A stretch of 7,158 nt of DNA. It comes from an uncultured Clostridia bacterium (GTDB lineage: Bacteria > Bacillota > Clostridia > UBA1381). The position numbers and the translations under genes are program-made. Every line of letters begins with the position of its first letter. Position 1 is the stretch's first letter. The stretch lies in contig CAMFCK010000038.1 of the NCBI GenBank assembly GCA_945948775.1, forward strand, positions 1 through 7,158, in the 5' to 3' direction. Below, piece after piece: positions 1 to 6,307 of the stretch. The notes beneath the pieces were generated by a model. It searched no databases, was not told the DNA's origin, and saw only the letters and a program-made list of their open reading frames with translations.

Positions 1-1108
1 CCTTCTGTCCTGTCTTTTTACAATACTCGCGTATTCTTTTTGGCATATTTCCCGGCGTCTGGAACGCTTCATAATCGGGATCTATAAGACTTGCAAAAGG
101 CTCTGCCGCATTTGCCTGCTCCTCAAGCTCATTAAAGCTTAAAAGCTCGCCCTCACGCTCCCACTGTCTGCGCGATTCCTGAATAAGCCACAGTCCCATA
201 ATATTTTTCAGGAAGCGTATCGTTTTGTTCACGCCGCCCTCATTTGTGAAGTTATGCGCCAGCGCATCCGCCGATATATTTGGCTTGTCGAGCTCCACTC
301 CCATACGCGACCATGTGCCGCTTGAAATATAAACAAAATCCTTCTCGCCAACTACCGGTACAGACGCAACAGCCGAGCCTGTGTCATGCGACGCCACGGC
401 AATTACCGGCACCTGGGCAATACCAAGCTCCTCCGCAAGCTCCGGTTTTAAGTTTCCGACCTTTTCTCCGGGATAAATCATCTCCGGATATATATCGGTG
501 GGTATGCCCAGCTTTTCAAGCAAATCGTATGCCCATGTATATGTTCTTGAATCAAACATCTGCGAGGTGGACGCGATCGTATACTCGGTACGCTTTTCCC
601 CTGTCAGAAAGAAATTCAGAAGATCCGGCACAAACAGCAGCGTTTTTGCGTTTTCAAGCGCCACATCGCCCGACAGCTTTGCCGAAAGCAGCTGATACAG
701 GGTGTTAAACCAGTTAAACGCTATGCCTGTTGAATTAAAAATTTTCTCCTTCGGAACAACGGAAAATGCCTTATCATACATACCTTCGGTACGGGTATCA
801 CGGTAATGATACGGATTTGCCAGCAGCTTATCGTTTTTATCCAGCAAGCCATAGTCCACTCCCCATGTATCAATACCTATGCAATCAATATCACGGTCGC
901 CGGAGTTTGCACACTTTAAAATGCCCTGCTTAATTTCAAAAAACAAACGCAGTATATCCCAATGCAGGCAGCCGTTTACCGTCACCGGATCATTTGAAAA
1001 ACGGTGTTTTTCCTCAAGAGTTATCTTGTCGCCCTCCAGCGTTGCAAGCATTGCCCTTCCGCTTGACGCGCCAAAATCAAAAGCCAGAAACTTATACTTT
1101 TTACTCAT
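1..1108 (-). CDS. rhaB: Rhamnulokinase (FGGY carbohydrate kinase), 3' end off the window
   Basis: This is a cytoplasmic kinase that transfers phosphate from ATP to L-rhamnulose, giving rhamnulose 1-phosphate, the second step of L-rhamnose breakdown. Reading leftward from the ATG at 1108 gives 369 open codons up to the window edge; the family is usually about 470-490 residues, so roughly the last quarter is missing. The N-terminal phosphate-binding motif is AFDFGASSGRAM (residues 9-20), followed by GIDTWGVDYGLLD (78-90), SHDTGSAVASVP (240-251), whose Asp241 matches the family's catalytic base, and SSGTWSRMG (262-270). FTNEGG (287-292) and FLKNIMGLWLIQESRRQW (299-315) are hallmarks of RhaB rather than xylulokinase or glycerol kinase. 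The start is chosen because AGGAG (1118-1122) sits nine bases upstream; an in-frame ATG at 1114 is too close to it. Oddity: Arg268 stands where RhaB usually has Leu. It has its own promoter, divergent from the reductase operon. Confidence 0.93.
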   Translation of the reverse strand, partial: MSKKYKFLAFDFGASSGRAMLATLEGDKITLEEKHRFSNDPVTVNGCLHWDILRLFFEIKQGILKCANSGDRDIDCIGIDTWGVDYGLLDKNDKLLANPYHYRDTRTEGMYDKAFSVVPKEKIFNSTGIAFNWFNTLYQLLSAKLSGDVALENAKTLLFVPDLLNFFLTGEKRTEYTIASTSQMFDSRTYTWAYDLLEKLGIPTDIYPEMIYPGEKVGNLKPELAEELGIAQVPVIAVASHDTGSAVASVPVVGEKDFVYISSGTWSRMGVELDKPNISADALAHNFTNEGGVNKTIRFLKNIMGLWLIQESRRQWEREGELLSFNELEEQANAAEPFASLIDPDYEAFQTPGNMPKRIREYCKKTGQK

Positions 1109-1154
1109 TATCATATTCTCCTAACTGCATATGCCCTTTGCGACATTATTTTCT

Positions 1155-1166
1155 TAATTGTAATTA
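1155..1166. promoter_or_regulatory. Candidate operator dyad at the rhaB -10 region
   Basis: The sequence TAATT-GT-AATTA is a perfect 5-bp inverted repeat. It overlaps the rhaB -10 box and the expected start site. Its first ten bases, TAATTGTAAT, recur at 1228-1237 on the other side of the divergent promoter pair, 73 bp away (about seven DNA turns). A repressor bound here would block rhaB. The region is AT-rich, so chance dyads are possible, and no named regulator motif is recognised. Confidence 0.35.
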
Positions 1167-1191
1167 TACAAAACTATCCTGATTATGTCAA
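1163..1191 (-). promoter_or_regulatory. Sigma-A-type promoter of rhaB
   Basis: On the minus strand there is a perfect -35 box TTGACA (1191-1186), a 17-base spacer and a perfect -10 box TATAAT (1168-1163). The start site would fall near 1156, giving a leader of about 50 bases before the rhaB ATG. The -35 boxes of this promoter and the divergent one are only eight bases apart (1192-1199), so the two promoters probably influence each other. The call is by consensus match only. Confidence 0.85.
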
Positions 1192-1199
1192 TATTTTTA

Positions 1200-1228
1200 T
1201 TTACAAACCGCTGTCTGAATGATATAAT
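1200..1228 (+). promoter_or_regulatory. Sigma-A-type promoter of the aldo/keto reductase operon
   Basis: On the plus strand there is a -35 box TTTACA (1200-1205), one base from consensus, a 17-base spacer and a perfect -10 box TATAAT (1223-1228). The start site is expected near 1235, followed by a short leader and AAGGAG (1247-1252), eight bases before the ATG at 1261. It probably drives all three plus-strand genes up to the terminator at 3643, since no convincing internal promoter was seen. Confidence 0.82.
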
Positions 1229-1243
1229 AATTGTAATAATTAT
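1227..1243. promoter_or_regulatory. Candidate operator dyad at the reductase operon start site
   Basis: The sequence ATAATT-GTAAT-AATTAT has perfect 6-bp arms around a 5-bp centre. It runs from the last two bases of the -10 box through the expected transcription start, a usual place for a repressor site. It contains the same TAATTGTAAT decamer as the dyad at 1155-1166, although the arm spacing differs. No regulator gene is visible in the window. Confidence 0.35.
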
Positions 1244-1260
1244 AATAAGGAGATAAGCGC

Positions 1261-2256
1261 ATGACATATATTGCAGATAAAAACCGCTATTCGGGAATGG
1301 TTTACCGCCGCTGCGGAAAAAGCGGATTAAAGCTTCCCGCACTGTCGCTTGGGCTTTGGCATAATTTCGGCTCCGGCGCAGCAATGAGCAATATGCGCGA
1401 TATTCTGACGACCGCCTTTGACTGCGGCATTACGCATTTTGACCTTGCCAACAACTACGGTCCCGTTCCGGGTGCTGCGGAGGAGAATTTCGGCAGAATT
1501 TTAAAATCCGACCTCGGCGCATACCGAGATGAACTTATTATTTCCACTAAGGCAGGCTATACCATGTGGGAAGGACCGTACGGCGACTGGGGCAGTAAAA
1601 AATATCTCACCGCAAGCCTTGATCAGAGCTTAAAGCGTATGGGGCTTGACTATGTGGATATTTTCTATCACCACCGTCCCGATCCGGAAACTCCCATCGA
1701 GGAAACGGCGCATGCGCTTGACCTCATAGTCCGCCGGGGCAAGGCGTTATATATAGGCATATCCAACTATTCACCTGAGCAGACAGCGCGTATTTCAGAG
1801 CTTTTTAAAAACATGGGTACGCCGTTTATAATCCATCAGCCGCGCTATTCAATGCTTGAGCGCACTCCTGAGAATGGGCTTTTCGACGTTCTTGCCGAGG
1901 AGGGGCTCGGCTCTATAGCCTTCAGTCCGCTTGCCCAAGGGCTTCTGACCAACCGCTACATAAATGGTATTCCCTCCGGCTCACGCGCTACGCATTCGGC
2001 TTTTTTAACCAGAGAACGCATCACCGAGGACGTAATTACACTTGTTAAAAAGCTTGATACGATCGCGCAAAGCCGCGGCCAGTCGCTTGCGCAGATGGCG
2101 CTTTCCTGGGTACTCCGCGGTCCGCTTACATCAGCGCTTATCGGCGCAAGCGGCGCTATGCAGATAACCGAAAACGTAAAAGCCGTTGAAAAGCTGAGCT
2201 TTACCGAGGAGGAGCTTGCGGCTATAGACGCAGCTCTTGCAGAATACAAAGGCTGA
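1261..2256 (+). CDS. gpr: Aldo/keto reductase, L-glyceraldehyde 3-phosphate reductase type (YghZ/Gpr-like, AKR14 family)
   Basis: This is a cytoplasmic NADPH-type aldehyde reductase of 331 residues, close to the length of E. coli Gpr/YghZ (about 346). It resembles Gpr along its whole length: YRRCGKSGLKLPALSLGLWHNFG (15-37), ITHFDLANNYGPVPG (57-71), AYRDELIISTKAGY (87-100), SLDQSLKRMGLDYVDIFYHHR (119-139) and the C-terminal cofactor region ALIGAS. The catalytic tetrad of the superfamily is intact: Asp61, Tyr66, Lys97 and His138. Known Gpr activities are reduction of L-glyceraldehyde 3-phosphate and of methylglyoxal. Here the gene is divergent from rhaB and leads an operon with a TSCPD protein and galM, so a role in reducing L-lactaldehyde from rhamnose breakdown is plausible but only inferred. 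AAGGAG (1247-1252) at an ideal distance supports the start. The family assignment is secure; the physiological substrate is not. Confidence 0.93.
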   Translation: MTYIADKNRYSGMVYRRCGKSGLKLPALSLGLWHNFGSGAAMSNMRDILTTAFDCGITHFDLANNYGPVPGAAEENFGRILKSDLGAYRDELIISTKAGYTMWEGPYGDWGSKKYLTASLDQSLKRMGLDYVDIFYHHRPDPETPIEETAHALDLIVRRGKALYIGISNYSPEQTARISELFKNMGTPFIIHQPRYSMLERTPENGLFDVLAEEGLGSIAFSPLAQGLLTNRYINGIPSGSRATHSAFLTRERITEDVITLVKKLDTIAQSRGQSLAQMALSWVLRGPLTSALIGASGAMQITENVKAVEKLSFTEEELAAIDAALAEYKG

Positions 2257-2284
2257 AAATCAATGAAAGGAAGAAAACAATATA

Positions 2285-2551
2285 ATGGGAAAATATTCAT
2301 ATGAACCGCGCGGCGTATGCAGCGTCCGCATAGATTTTGACCTTGACAACGGAATTGTACATAATGTGCGCTTCACACGCGGCTGCAACGGAAATACGCA
2401 GGGGCTTTCAAAGCTTGTAGACGGAATGGACGCTAAAGAGGTTATAGAACGGCTGCGCGGAACAGACTGCAACGGTCGCGGCACCTCCTGCCCCGATCAG
2501 CTTGCAAGAGCGTTGGAAATAGGACTTGAACAGGAACAAAATCAAGGATAA
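2285..2551 (+). CDS. TIGR03905-type TSCPD-domain protein with four conserved cysteines, function unknown
   Basis: This is a small, probably cytoplasmic protein of 88 residues with no signal peptide or membrane segment. It matches the TIGR03905 pattern of clostridial proteins: GVCS (10-13), GCNGNTQGLSKLVDGMD (33-49), then GTDCNGRGTSCPDQLARAL (59-77). Four cysteines (12, 34, 62, 69) are spaced as in the family and could bind a metal, though this is not shown. The TSCPD domain also occurs as a C-terminal part of some vitamin B12-dependent ribonucleotide reductases; no catalytic function is known for the stand-alone form. It starts 28 bases after the reductase stop and is followed by galM 51 bases on, all on one strand, so it is very probably cotranscribed with them. 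The ribosome site is AAAGGAAG (2266-2273), slightly far from the ATG. An ATG at 2263 is out of frame. Confidence 0.88.
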   Translation: MGKYSYEPRGVCSVRIDFDLDNGIVHNVRFTRGCNGNTQGLSKLVDGMDAKEVIERLRGTDCNGRGTSCPDQLARALEIGLEQEQNQG

Positions 2552-2602
2552 GCCTTATGAAAATATTATACATCTGCAAAAAGAAAGGAAACATGATAAA
2601 TT

Positions 2603-3631
2603 ATGAGTATAACAAAAACACATGCCGGACTGCTTGACGGCACTGAGGTCAGCCTTTATACGCTGGATAACGGCGCAGGGCTGAGCGCTGAAATATTTGA
2701 TTTCGGCGGAATTATCAGGTCGCTTAAAATTGCCGGACGTGACGTTGTCCTCGGCAGGAGCAGCCTTAACGATTATCTGGATAATGATGGCTACCTCGGC
2801 GCGGCAATCGGCAGGCATGCCAACAGAATTAAAAATTCATGCTTCTGTTTGAACGCAAAGCAATATACTGTCGGCACAAATGATGGCGGCAACAGTCTGC
2901 ACGGCGGCAAAATAGGCTTTGATAAAAGAGTATGGCGTGCGGAAATAAAGGAGGAAAAGGAGCCTTCGCTTGTGCTCTATCTTGAAAGCCCGGACGGCGA
3001 TGAAGGTTTTCCGGGCAATTTGTCGCTGCGCATGACCTATACTCTTACCTCTGAAAATTCACTAAAAATCCGCTATGAAGCAGTATGCGACCGTGATACG
3101 GTATTTAATCCTACCAATCACAGCTATTTCAATCTTGACGGTCATTCCTCCGGCAGTATTTACGGACACACCTTACAGATAAACGCAGATTTTTACACAC
3201 CAAATACCGATGAATGTATTCCGAACGGCGAAATTTTATCCGTTTCGGACACTCCCTTTGATTTTACTGCGCCGAAAAAGCTCGCAAGCGATATAGATTC
3301 AGACGATATTCAGCTGAATATGTTCGGCGGCTACGACCATAACTTTGTAATCTGCGGACGCGGTTTCCGAAAGGCAGCTGTTTTGACATCCTCGGACGAG
3401 AAGCTTTCAATGGAGGTATATACCGATATGCCAGGCATGCAGGTGTACAGCGCAAACTGTCTTAAACCGGGTTCCTACAAGGACGGTTCCACATACGGCA
3501 AACATGCCGCAGTATGCCTTGAAACACAGTTTTTCCCCAATTCGATGGGATATTCACATTTTATTCCTGCAATATTAAAGAAAAAAGAGCATTTCAATTC
3601 GGTTACCGAGTATAAATTCATACAAAATTAA
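2603..3631 (+). CDS. galM: Aldose 1-epimerase (mutarotase)
   Basis: This cytoplasmic enzyme interconverts the alpha and beta anomers of aldoses such as galactose or glucose so that downstream enzymes receive the right form. At 342 residues it has the normal length. The family signatures appear in order: GRHANRI (70-76), NSLHGG (97-102) with His100, NPTNHSYFNLDG (169-180) with catalytic acid His173, GYDHNFV (243-249) with substrate-binding Asp245, and LETQFFPNS (306-314) with catalytic base Glu307. The usual FPD of that last motif is FPN here, and the stretch that follows (GYSHFIPAIL) is diverged, but the catalytic residues are present. It is the last gene of the operon and is followed directly by a terminator. 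AAAGGA (2584-2589) lies 13 bases before the chosen ATG, a little far. A nearer ATG at 2593 is in another frame and yields only 14 codons. The fold and activity class are confident; the exact sugar is not. Confidence 0.94.
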   Translation: MSITKTHAGLLDGTEVSLYTLDNGAGLSAEIFDFGGIIRSLKIAGRDVVLGRSSLNDYLDNDGYLGAAIGRHANRIKNSCFCLNAKQYTVGTNDGGNSLHGGKIGFDKRVWRAEIKEEKEPSLVLYLESPDGDEGFPGNLSLRMTYTLTSENSLKIRYEAVCDRDTVFNPTNHSYFNLDGHSSGSIYGHTLQINADFYTPNTDECIPNGEILSVSDTPFDFTAPKKLASDIDSDDIQLNMFGGYDHNFVICGRGFRKAAVLTSSDEKLSMEVYTDMPGMQVYSANCLKPGSYKDGSTYGKHAAVCLETQFFPNSMGYSHFIPAILKKKEHFNSVTEYKFIQN

Positions 3632-3642
3632 ATTGCTGCAAT

Positions 3643-3688
3643 AAACTGCGCCAATTTGTGCTGTACGCACAGTTTTGGCGCAGTTTTT
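3643..3688 (+). terminator. Intrinsic terminator of the reductase-galM operon, possibly bidirectional
   Basis: A perfect 12-bp stem, AAACTGCGCCAA (3643-3654) with TTGGCGCAGTTT (3675-3686), encloses an inner 5-bp stem TGTGC/GCACA (3657-3661 and 3667-3671). It is followed by a T run (3684-3688) on the plus strand. It begins 12 bases after the galM stop. For the convergent comF transcript the same hairpin begins four bases past the comF stop and is followed by TTTATT, so it may also end that transcript, less efficiently. Confidence 0.9.
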
Positions 3689-3691
3689 CAT

Positions 3692-4420
3692 TCAGCTCTG
3701 CTTATGTATAACAGGAATTTTAATTCTTATCTCTCCGGCGTGCTGCTTTGCAAAGTTCTCTGCAATAACTATTGCGCTGACAGCCGCCGCACCCTTGCTG
3801 CGCAGCTCCTCTGAACACGCCCTGAGCGTTGCTCCGGCTGTATAAATATCGTCAACCAACATTACTCTCTTTCCCTCAACACTTTTTCTGTCCGCATAGA
3901 ACGCTCCGCCGACGTTGATTTCTCTCATCGCACGGGTAAGCGACATCTGATGCTGAGTTTCGCGCGTTCTGAACAATACGTCATCTGCAAGCTCTATTCC
4001 AAGACCTGCTTCCATACTTCTTGCAAGCAGCTCCGCCTGATTGAAGCCTCTGTCCGAATATCTTTTCGGGTGCAGCGGCACCGGTACGAGCATATCATAA
4101 TCCGAATATAGATAATACGGCGGCAGAGCGTCTATGACAAGCTGTGCCAGAACTGCCGCATACGCCGAGGAGCTGTTAAACTTCATATCAAGAATAGCAT
4201 TTCTTAATCTGCCGCTGTATTCAAACGGTGCAAACAGCCGCTCAAGGCCCGGCACTACATAATAATCCTGCGCCTGTGTTTTGATTATTTCATTGTAACA
4301 TTCGCCGCATATGCCCACGCCGTCAATACTGATGATGCATTTGGCGTGTCTGCTTCCGCACAGAATACATTTTACACCGTTTCCCTCAAGCTTTCTGAGC
4401 AGGCTTCTGACAAAATTCAT
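3692..4420 (-). CDS. comF: ComF-family phosphoribosyltransferase-like protein (competence/DNA uptake)
   Basis: This is a cytoplasmic protein of 242 residues, the normal length for ComF/ComFC. The N-terminus carries a probable zinc finger: CILC (18-21) and CGEC (38-41), with a further Cys28. The central motif LVPVPLHPKRYSDRGFNQAELLA (111-133) and the C-terminal type-I phosphoribosyltransferase loop VMLVDDIYTAGAT (187-199) identify the family. In naturally competent bacteria ComFC-type proteins support import and handling of transforming single-stranded DNA with the ComFA helicase; in many other species the role is unknown. No comFA is visible next to it, and it lies between two sugar gene clusters with its own promoter and flanking terminators, so it appears to be a monocistronic bystander. 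GGGAGGGG (4427-4434), six bases from the ATG, supports the start. Confidence 0.92.
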   Translation of the reverse strand: MNFVRSLLRKLEGNGVKCILCGSRHAKCIISIDGVGICGECYNEIIKTQAQDYYVVPGLERLFAPFEYSGRLRNAILDMKFNSSSAYAAVLAQLVIDALPPYYLYSDYDMLVPVPLHPKRYSDRGFNQAELLARSMEAGLGIELADDVLFRTRETQHQMSLTRAMREINVGGAFYADRKSVEGKRVMLVDDIYTAGATLRACSEELRSKGAAAVSAIVIAENFAKQHAGEIRIKIPVIHKQS

Positions 4421-4451
4421 GTATTACCCCTCCCGCGCCGTCATCACCACT

Positions 4452-4481
4452 ATTATACAATGATAATAACGCAAATGTCAA
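4452..4481 (-). promoter_or_regulatory. Sigma-A-type promoter of comF
   Basis: On the minus strand there is a perfect -35 box TTGACA (4481-4476), an 18-base spacer and a perfect -10 box TATAAT (4457-4452). The start site is expected near 4445, leaving a leader of about 25 bases that contains the strong GGGAGGGG site. The promoter lies directly downstream of the importer operon terminator, so comF is transcribed independently of the importer. No competence-specific (ComK- or SigH-like) box is recognised. Confidence 0.83.
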
Positions 4482-4497
4482 CTTTTACTCAGAAACG

Positions 4498-4529
4498 AAA
4501 AAGCCACTGCATTAAAATATACAGCGGCT
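4498..4529 (-). terminator. Intrinsic terminator of the ABC importer operon
   Basis: In the minus-strand transcript AGCCGCTG (4529-4522) pairs with CAGTGGCT (4509-4502) over eight pairs, one of them G-U, around a 12-base loop. A run of T follows (down to 4498). It begins seven bases after the stop codon of permease 2. The single deviation from perfect pairing is a G-U in the minus-strand RNA but would be a C/A mismatch in a plus-strand RNA, which supports the strand call. Confidence 0.85.
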
Positions 4530-4535
4530 CAATTA

Positions 4536-5372
4536 TTAACCCTTTACGCCTGAGGACGTGCTGCCCTCTACGAAATATTTCTGTGAGAACAGGAACATTA
4601 TTATTATAGGGAACAGTACGAGCGTTGCGGCCGCCATCTGCGCGCCGTAATCCTGCACCTGTCCGGAAGCGACAAGCTTTATGCCGACTGACAGCATTTG
4701 CTTGCTCATATCTGAAATATACAGATATGGGCTCATATAGTCGTTCCATATCCACACGAATGAAAACAGCATCATTGTAGCTATCGAGGGCTTTGCCAAC
4801 GGAGTTATGATTCTTGCATATATCACAAAGTGGTTGCAGCCGTCTATCTTTGCAGCCTCGCTTATTGATTCGGGTATGCTTATGAATGCCTGCCTAAGCA
4901 AAAATACAAAATACACGTCAACGCAGCTTGGTATAACTATTGCCCACATAGTATTCAGCATTTTAAGATTTTTAAATATTATGTATCTGGGCAAAATCAT
5001 TATATCCGACGGTATCATCAGCGCCGCCAACAGCACAAGAAAAATCTTGTCCCTTCCCTTAAAGTTGATTTTAGAAAATCCGTATGCGGTATATGTTATC
5101 AAAAACAGCTTGATAGCAAGCGCTACTGCGGTCATAACAATAGTATTTGCATACCATCTTGTAAAGTCATAATATTCATTATCCGTAAAAAGACCGATAA
5201 AGTTTTTAACAGTCGGGTTTTCGGGTATGATTTCAAACGGCTTCATCAAAACATCGCCGCTTACCTTGAAGGAAGAGCTGATCATGAAGATGAACGGATA
5301 AATACATAAAATTCCAATAACAATCATTACAACGGTAATTATTATTTTAACCACCCTGTTTTTTGTTTCCAT
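4536..5372 (-). CDS. Carbohydrate ABC transporter permease (MalG/UgpE type)
   Basis: This is the second membrane subunit of a CUT1-type sugar importer, with 278 residues, typical of the family. Hydrophobic segments lie near residues 9-32, 75-97, 109-129, 142-164, 197-214 and 245-264. The cytoplasmic EAA loop that docks on the ATPase is EAAKIDGCNHFVIYARIITPLAKP (172-195), followed by WIWNDYMSPYLY (208-219). The C-terminus ends in YFVEGSTSSGVKG, the familiar end of MalG-like permeases. A longer reading from a GTG at 5384 is rejected because the AGGAGG site (5384-5389) would overlap it; the ATG at 5372 lies at a normal distance. It follows permease 1 after an 18-base gap and is the last gene before the operon terminator. 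The transported sugar cannot be read from the sequence. Confidence 0.93.
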   Translation of the reverse strand: METKNRVVKIIITVVMIVIGILCIYPFIFMISSSFKVSGDVLMKPFEIIPENPTVKNFIGLFTDNEYYDFTRWYANTIVMTAVALAIKLFLITYTAYGFSKINFKGRDKIFLVLLAALMIPSDIMILPRYIIFKNLKMLNTMWAIVIPSCVDVYFVFLLRQAFISIPESISEAAKIDGCNHFVIYARIITPLAKPSIATMMLFSFVWIWNDYMSPYLYISDMSKQMLSVGIKLVASGQVQDYGAQMAAATLVLFPIIIMFLFSQKYFVEGSTSSGVKG

Positions 5373-5383
5373 TGTCCGTTGCA

Positions 5384-5389
5384 CCTCCT
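5384..5389 (-). promoter_or_regulatory. Ribosome binding site that fixes the start of permease 2
   Basis: A perfect AGGAGG on the minus strand lies just past the permease 1 stop codon (5393-5391) and 11 bases before the ATG at 5372. It overlaps an in-frame GTG at 5384, which therefore cannot be the real start. Confidence 0.8.
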
Positions 5390-5390
5390 A

Positions 5391-6287
5391 TTAATAATTT
5401 ACCCATTTCTTCTGTCCGCGCCACTGAATAATAGTTATGATCATCACAATGACAAACATTACCATTGCCTGAGCGCTTGCATAGCCGGTCTGGTTTTTGG
5501 CAAATGCAGTTCTGACAATTGAAATCGCCATAACCGTTGTGCTCTGTCCCGGTCCACCCTCAGTAAGACTCTGTATAACAGTAAAGTTCTGCAGCGAAGT
5601 AATAATAGAGCTTATTATAAGGAAGAAGGTGGTCGGCGATACCATTGGTATTACAACATTTCTTATTCTCTGCCATTTGTTTGCACCGTCTATTTGAGCT
5701 GCCTCTTCAAGCTCGGCAGGAACATTCTGCAGCGCGCCGAGATAGGTTATCATATTAAGACCTATGCCCTTCCATACCGCAATAAGCGATACCGTAGGCA
5801 GTGCCCATGTCGTATCTAAAAGCAAAAGCGGAGGATTGGCCACGCCAAGCATAGTGCAAATGGTGTAAAGCGGTCCGTTTTGTCCGAGCAGAAGCTTGAA
5901 TACTACTGCAACCGCAACCATGTTGGATACATACGGCAGAAATACCATTCCACGGATTGTGTTCTTGAAGTAAACACCCTTATTCAACAGTACTGCAAGC
6001 ATAAAGCCAAGCACCATAATCACAGGCACATATACAAGAGAATAAATACATGTTCTTCCGAGAGCTGCCATAACCTCGGCGGATTTAAACATTTTGATAA
6101 AATTATCAAATCCGATAAATTTCAGATTATCAAGCCTGGTTATATAGGTAATATTCAAAAATGAAAACAGCATGGAACAAATAAACGGTATACCGGTAAA
6201 AATTATAAATGCAAGCACATACGGCGCAATGAAAACTGCGCCGAAAATGTTCTCCTTGCGCTGCATTATGTTGCGAGTTTTTGCCAT
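5391..6287 (-). CDS. Carbohydrate ABC transporter permease (MalF/UgpA type)
   Basis: This is the first membrane subunit of the CUT1-type sugar importer, with 298 residues. Six hydrophobic segments are visible, near residues 16-43, 80-102, 112-134, 161-184, 217-236 and 269-288. The EAA loop is EEAAQIDGANKWQRIRNVVIPMVSP (194-218), preceded by GALQNVPAEL (184-193). LTEGGPGQSTT (241-251) and the C-terminal QWRGQKKWVNY are characteristic of MalF/UgpA-like subunits that pair with a MalG-like partner, here the next gene. Three in-frame ATGs exist (6305, 6296, 6287). Only the one at 6287 has a properly placed ribosome site, AAAGGA at 6302-6297, so the shorter protein is preferred over the 304-residue reading. 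The gap to the binding-protein gene upstream holds a large hairpin that may lower expression of the permeases. Confidence 0.93.
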   Translation of the reverse strand: MAKTRNIMQRKENIFGAVFIAPYVLAFIIFTGIPFICSMLFSFLNITYITRLDNLKFIGFDNFIKMFKSAEVMAALGRTCIYSLVYVPVIMVLGFMLAVLLNKGVYFKNTIRGMVFLPYVSNMVAVAVVFKLLLGQNGPLYTICTMLGVANPPLLLLDTTWALPTVSLIAVWKGIGLNMITYLGALQNVPAELEEAAQIDGANKWQRIRNVVIPMVSPTTFFLIISSIITSLQNFTVIQSLTEGGPGQSTTVMAISIVRTAFAKNQTGYASAQAMVMFVIVMIITIIQWRGQKKWVNY

Positions 6288-6296
6288 TTTTTTCAT

Positions 6297-6302
6297 TCCT
6301 TT
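6297..6302 (-). promoter_or_regulatory. Ribosome binding site that decides the permease 1 start
   Basis: AAAGGA on the minus strand is separated by nine bases from the ATG at 6287. It touches the ATG at 6296 and lies inside the reading that starts at 6305, which has no ribosome site of its own. It is a moderate site, weaker than those of comF and permease 2. Confidence 0.6.
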
Positions 6303-6307
6303 CATAA

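Noticed and set aside
280..708. A 142-codon open frame on the plus strand inside rhaB
   Set aside because: It lies wholly antisense to the well-supported rhamnulokinase frame, has a proline/glutamine-rich composition of no recognisable family, and has no ribosome binding site. It is a shadow frame.
1127..1134. The 8-bp palindrome GCATATGC upstream of the rhaB ribosome site
   Set aside because: It is isolated and short, with no partner copy and no position relative to the promoter that suggests an operator.
1203..1216. A CcpA (cre)-like core in the spacer of the reductase promoter
   Set aside because: On the minus strand the core A-N-C-G-N-T is present, but three outer positions (first T, last C and A) do not match the cre consensus TGWNANCGNTNWCA. 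It is too weak to call.
2526..2569. A possible internal promoter before galM (TTGAAC and TATTAT)
   Set aside because: The two boxes are about 32 bases apart, far from the 16-18 required, and no better pair was found. galM is taken as part of the upstream operon.
2593..2637. A 14-codon ATG frame overlapping the galM start, possibly a leader peptide
   Set aside because: AAAGGA lies only three bases before its ATG, the peptide (MINYEYNKNTCRTA) shows no regulatory codon run, and no attenuator hairpin is visible. It is probably chance, though it sits near the true ribosome site.
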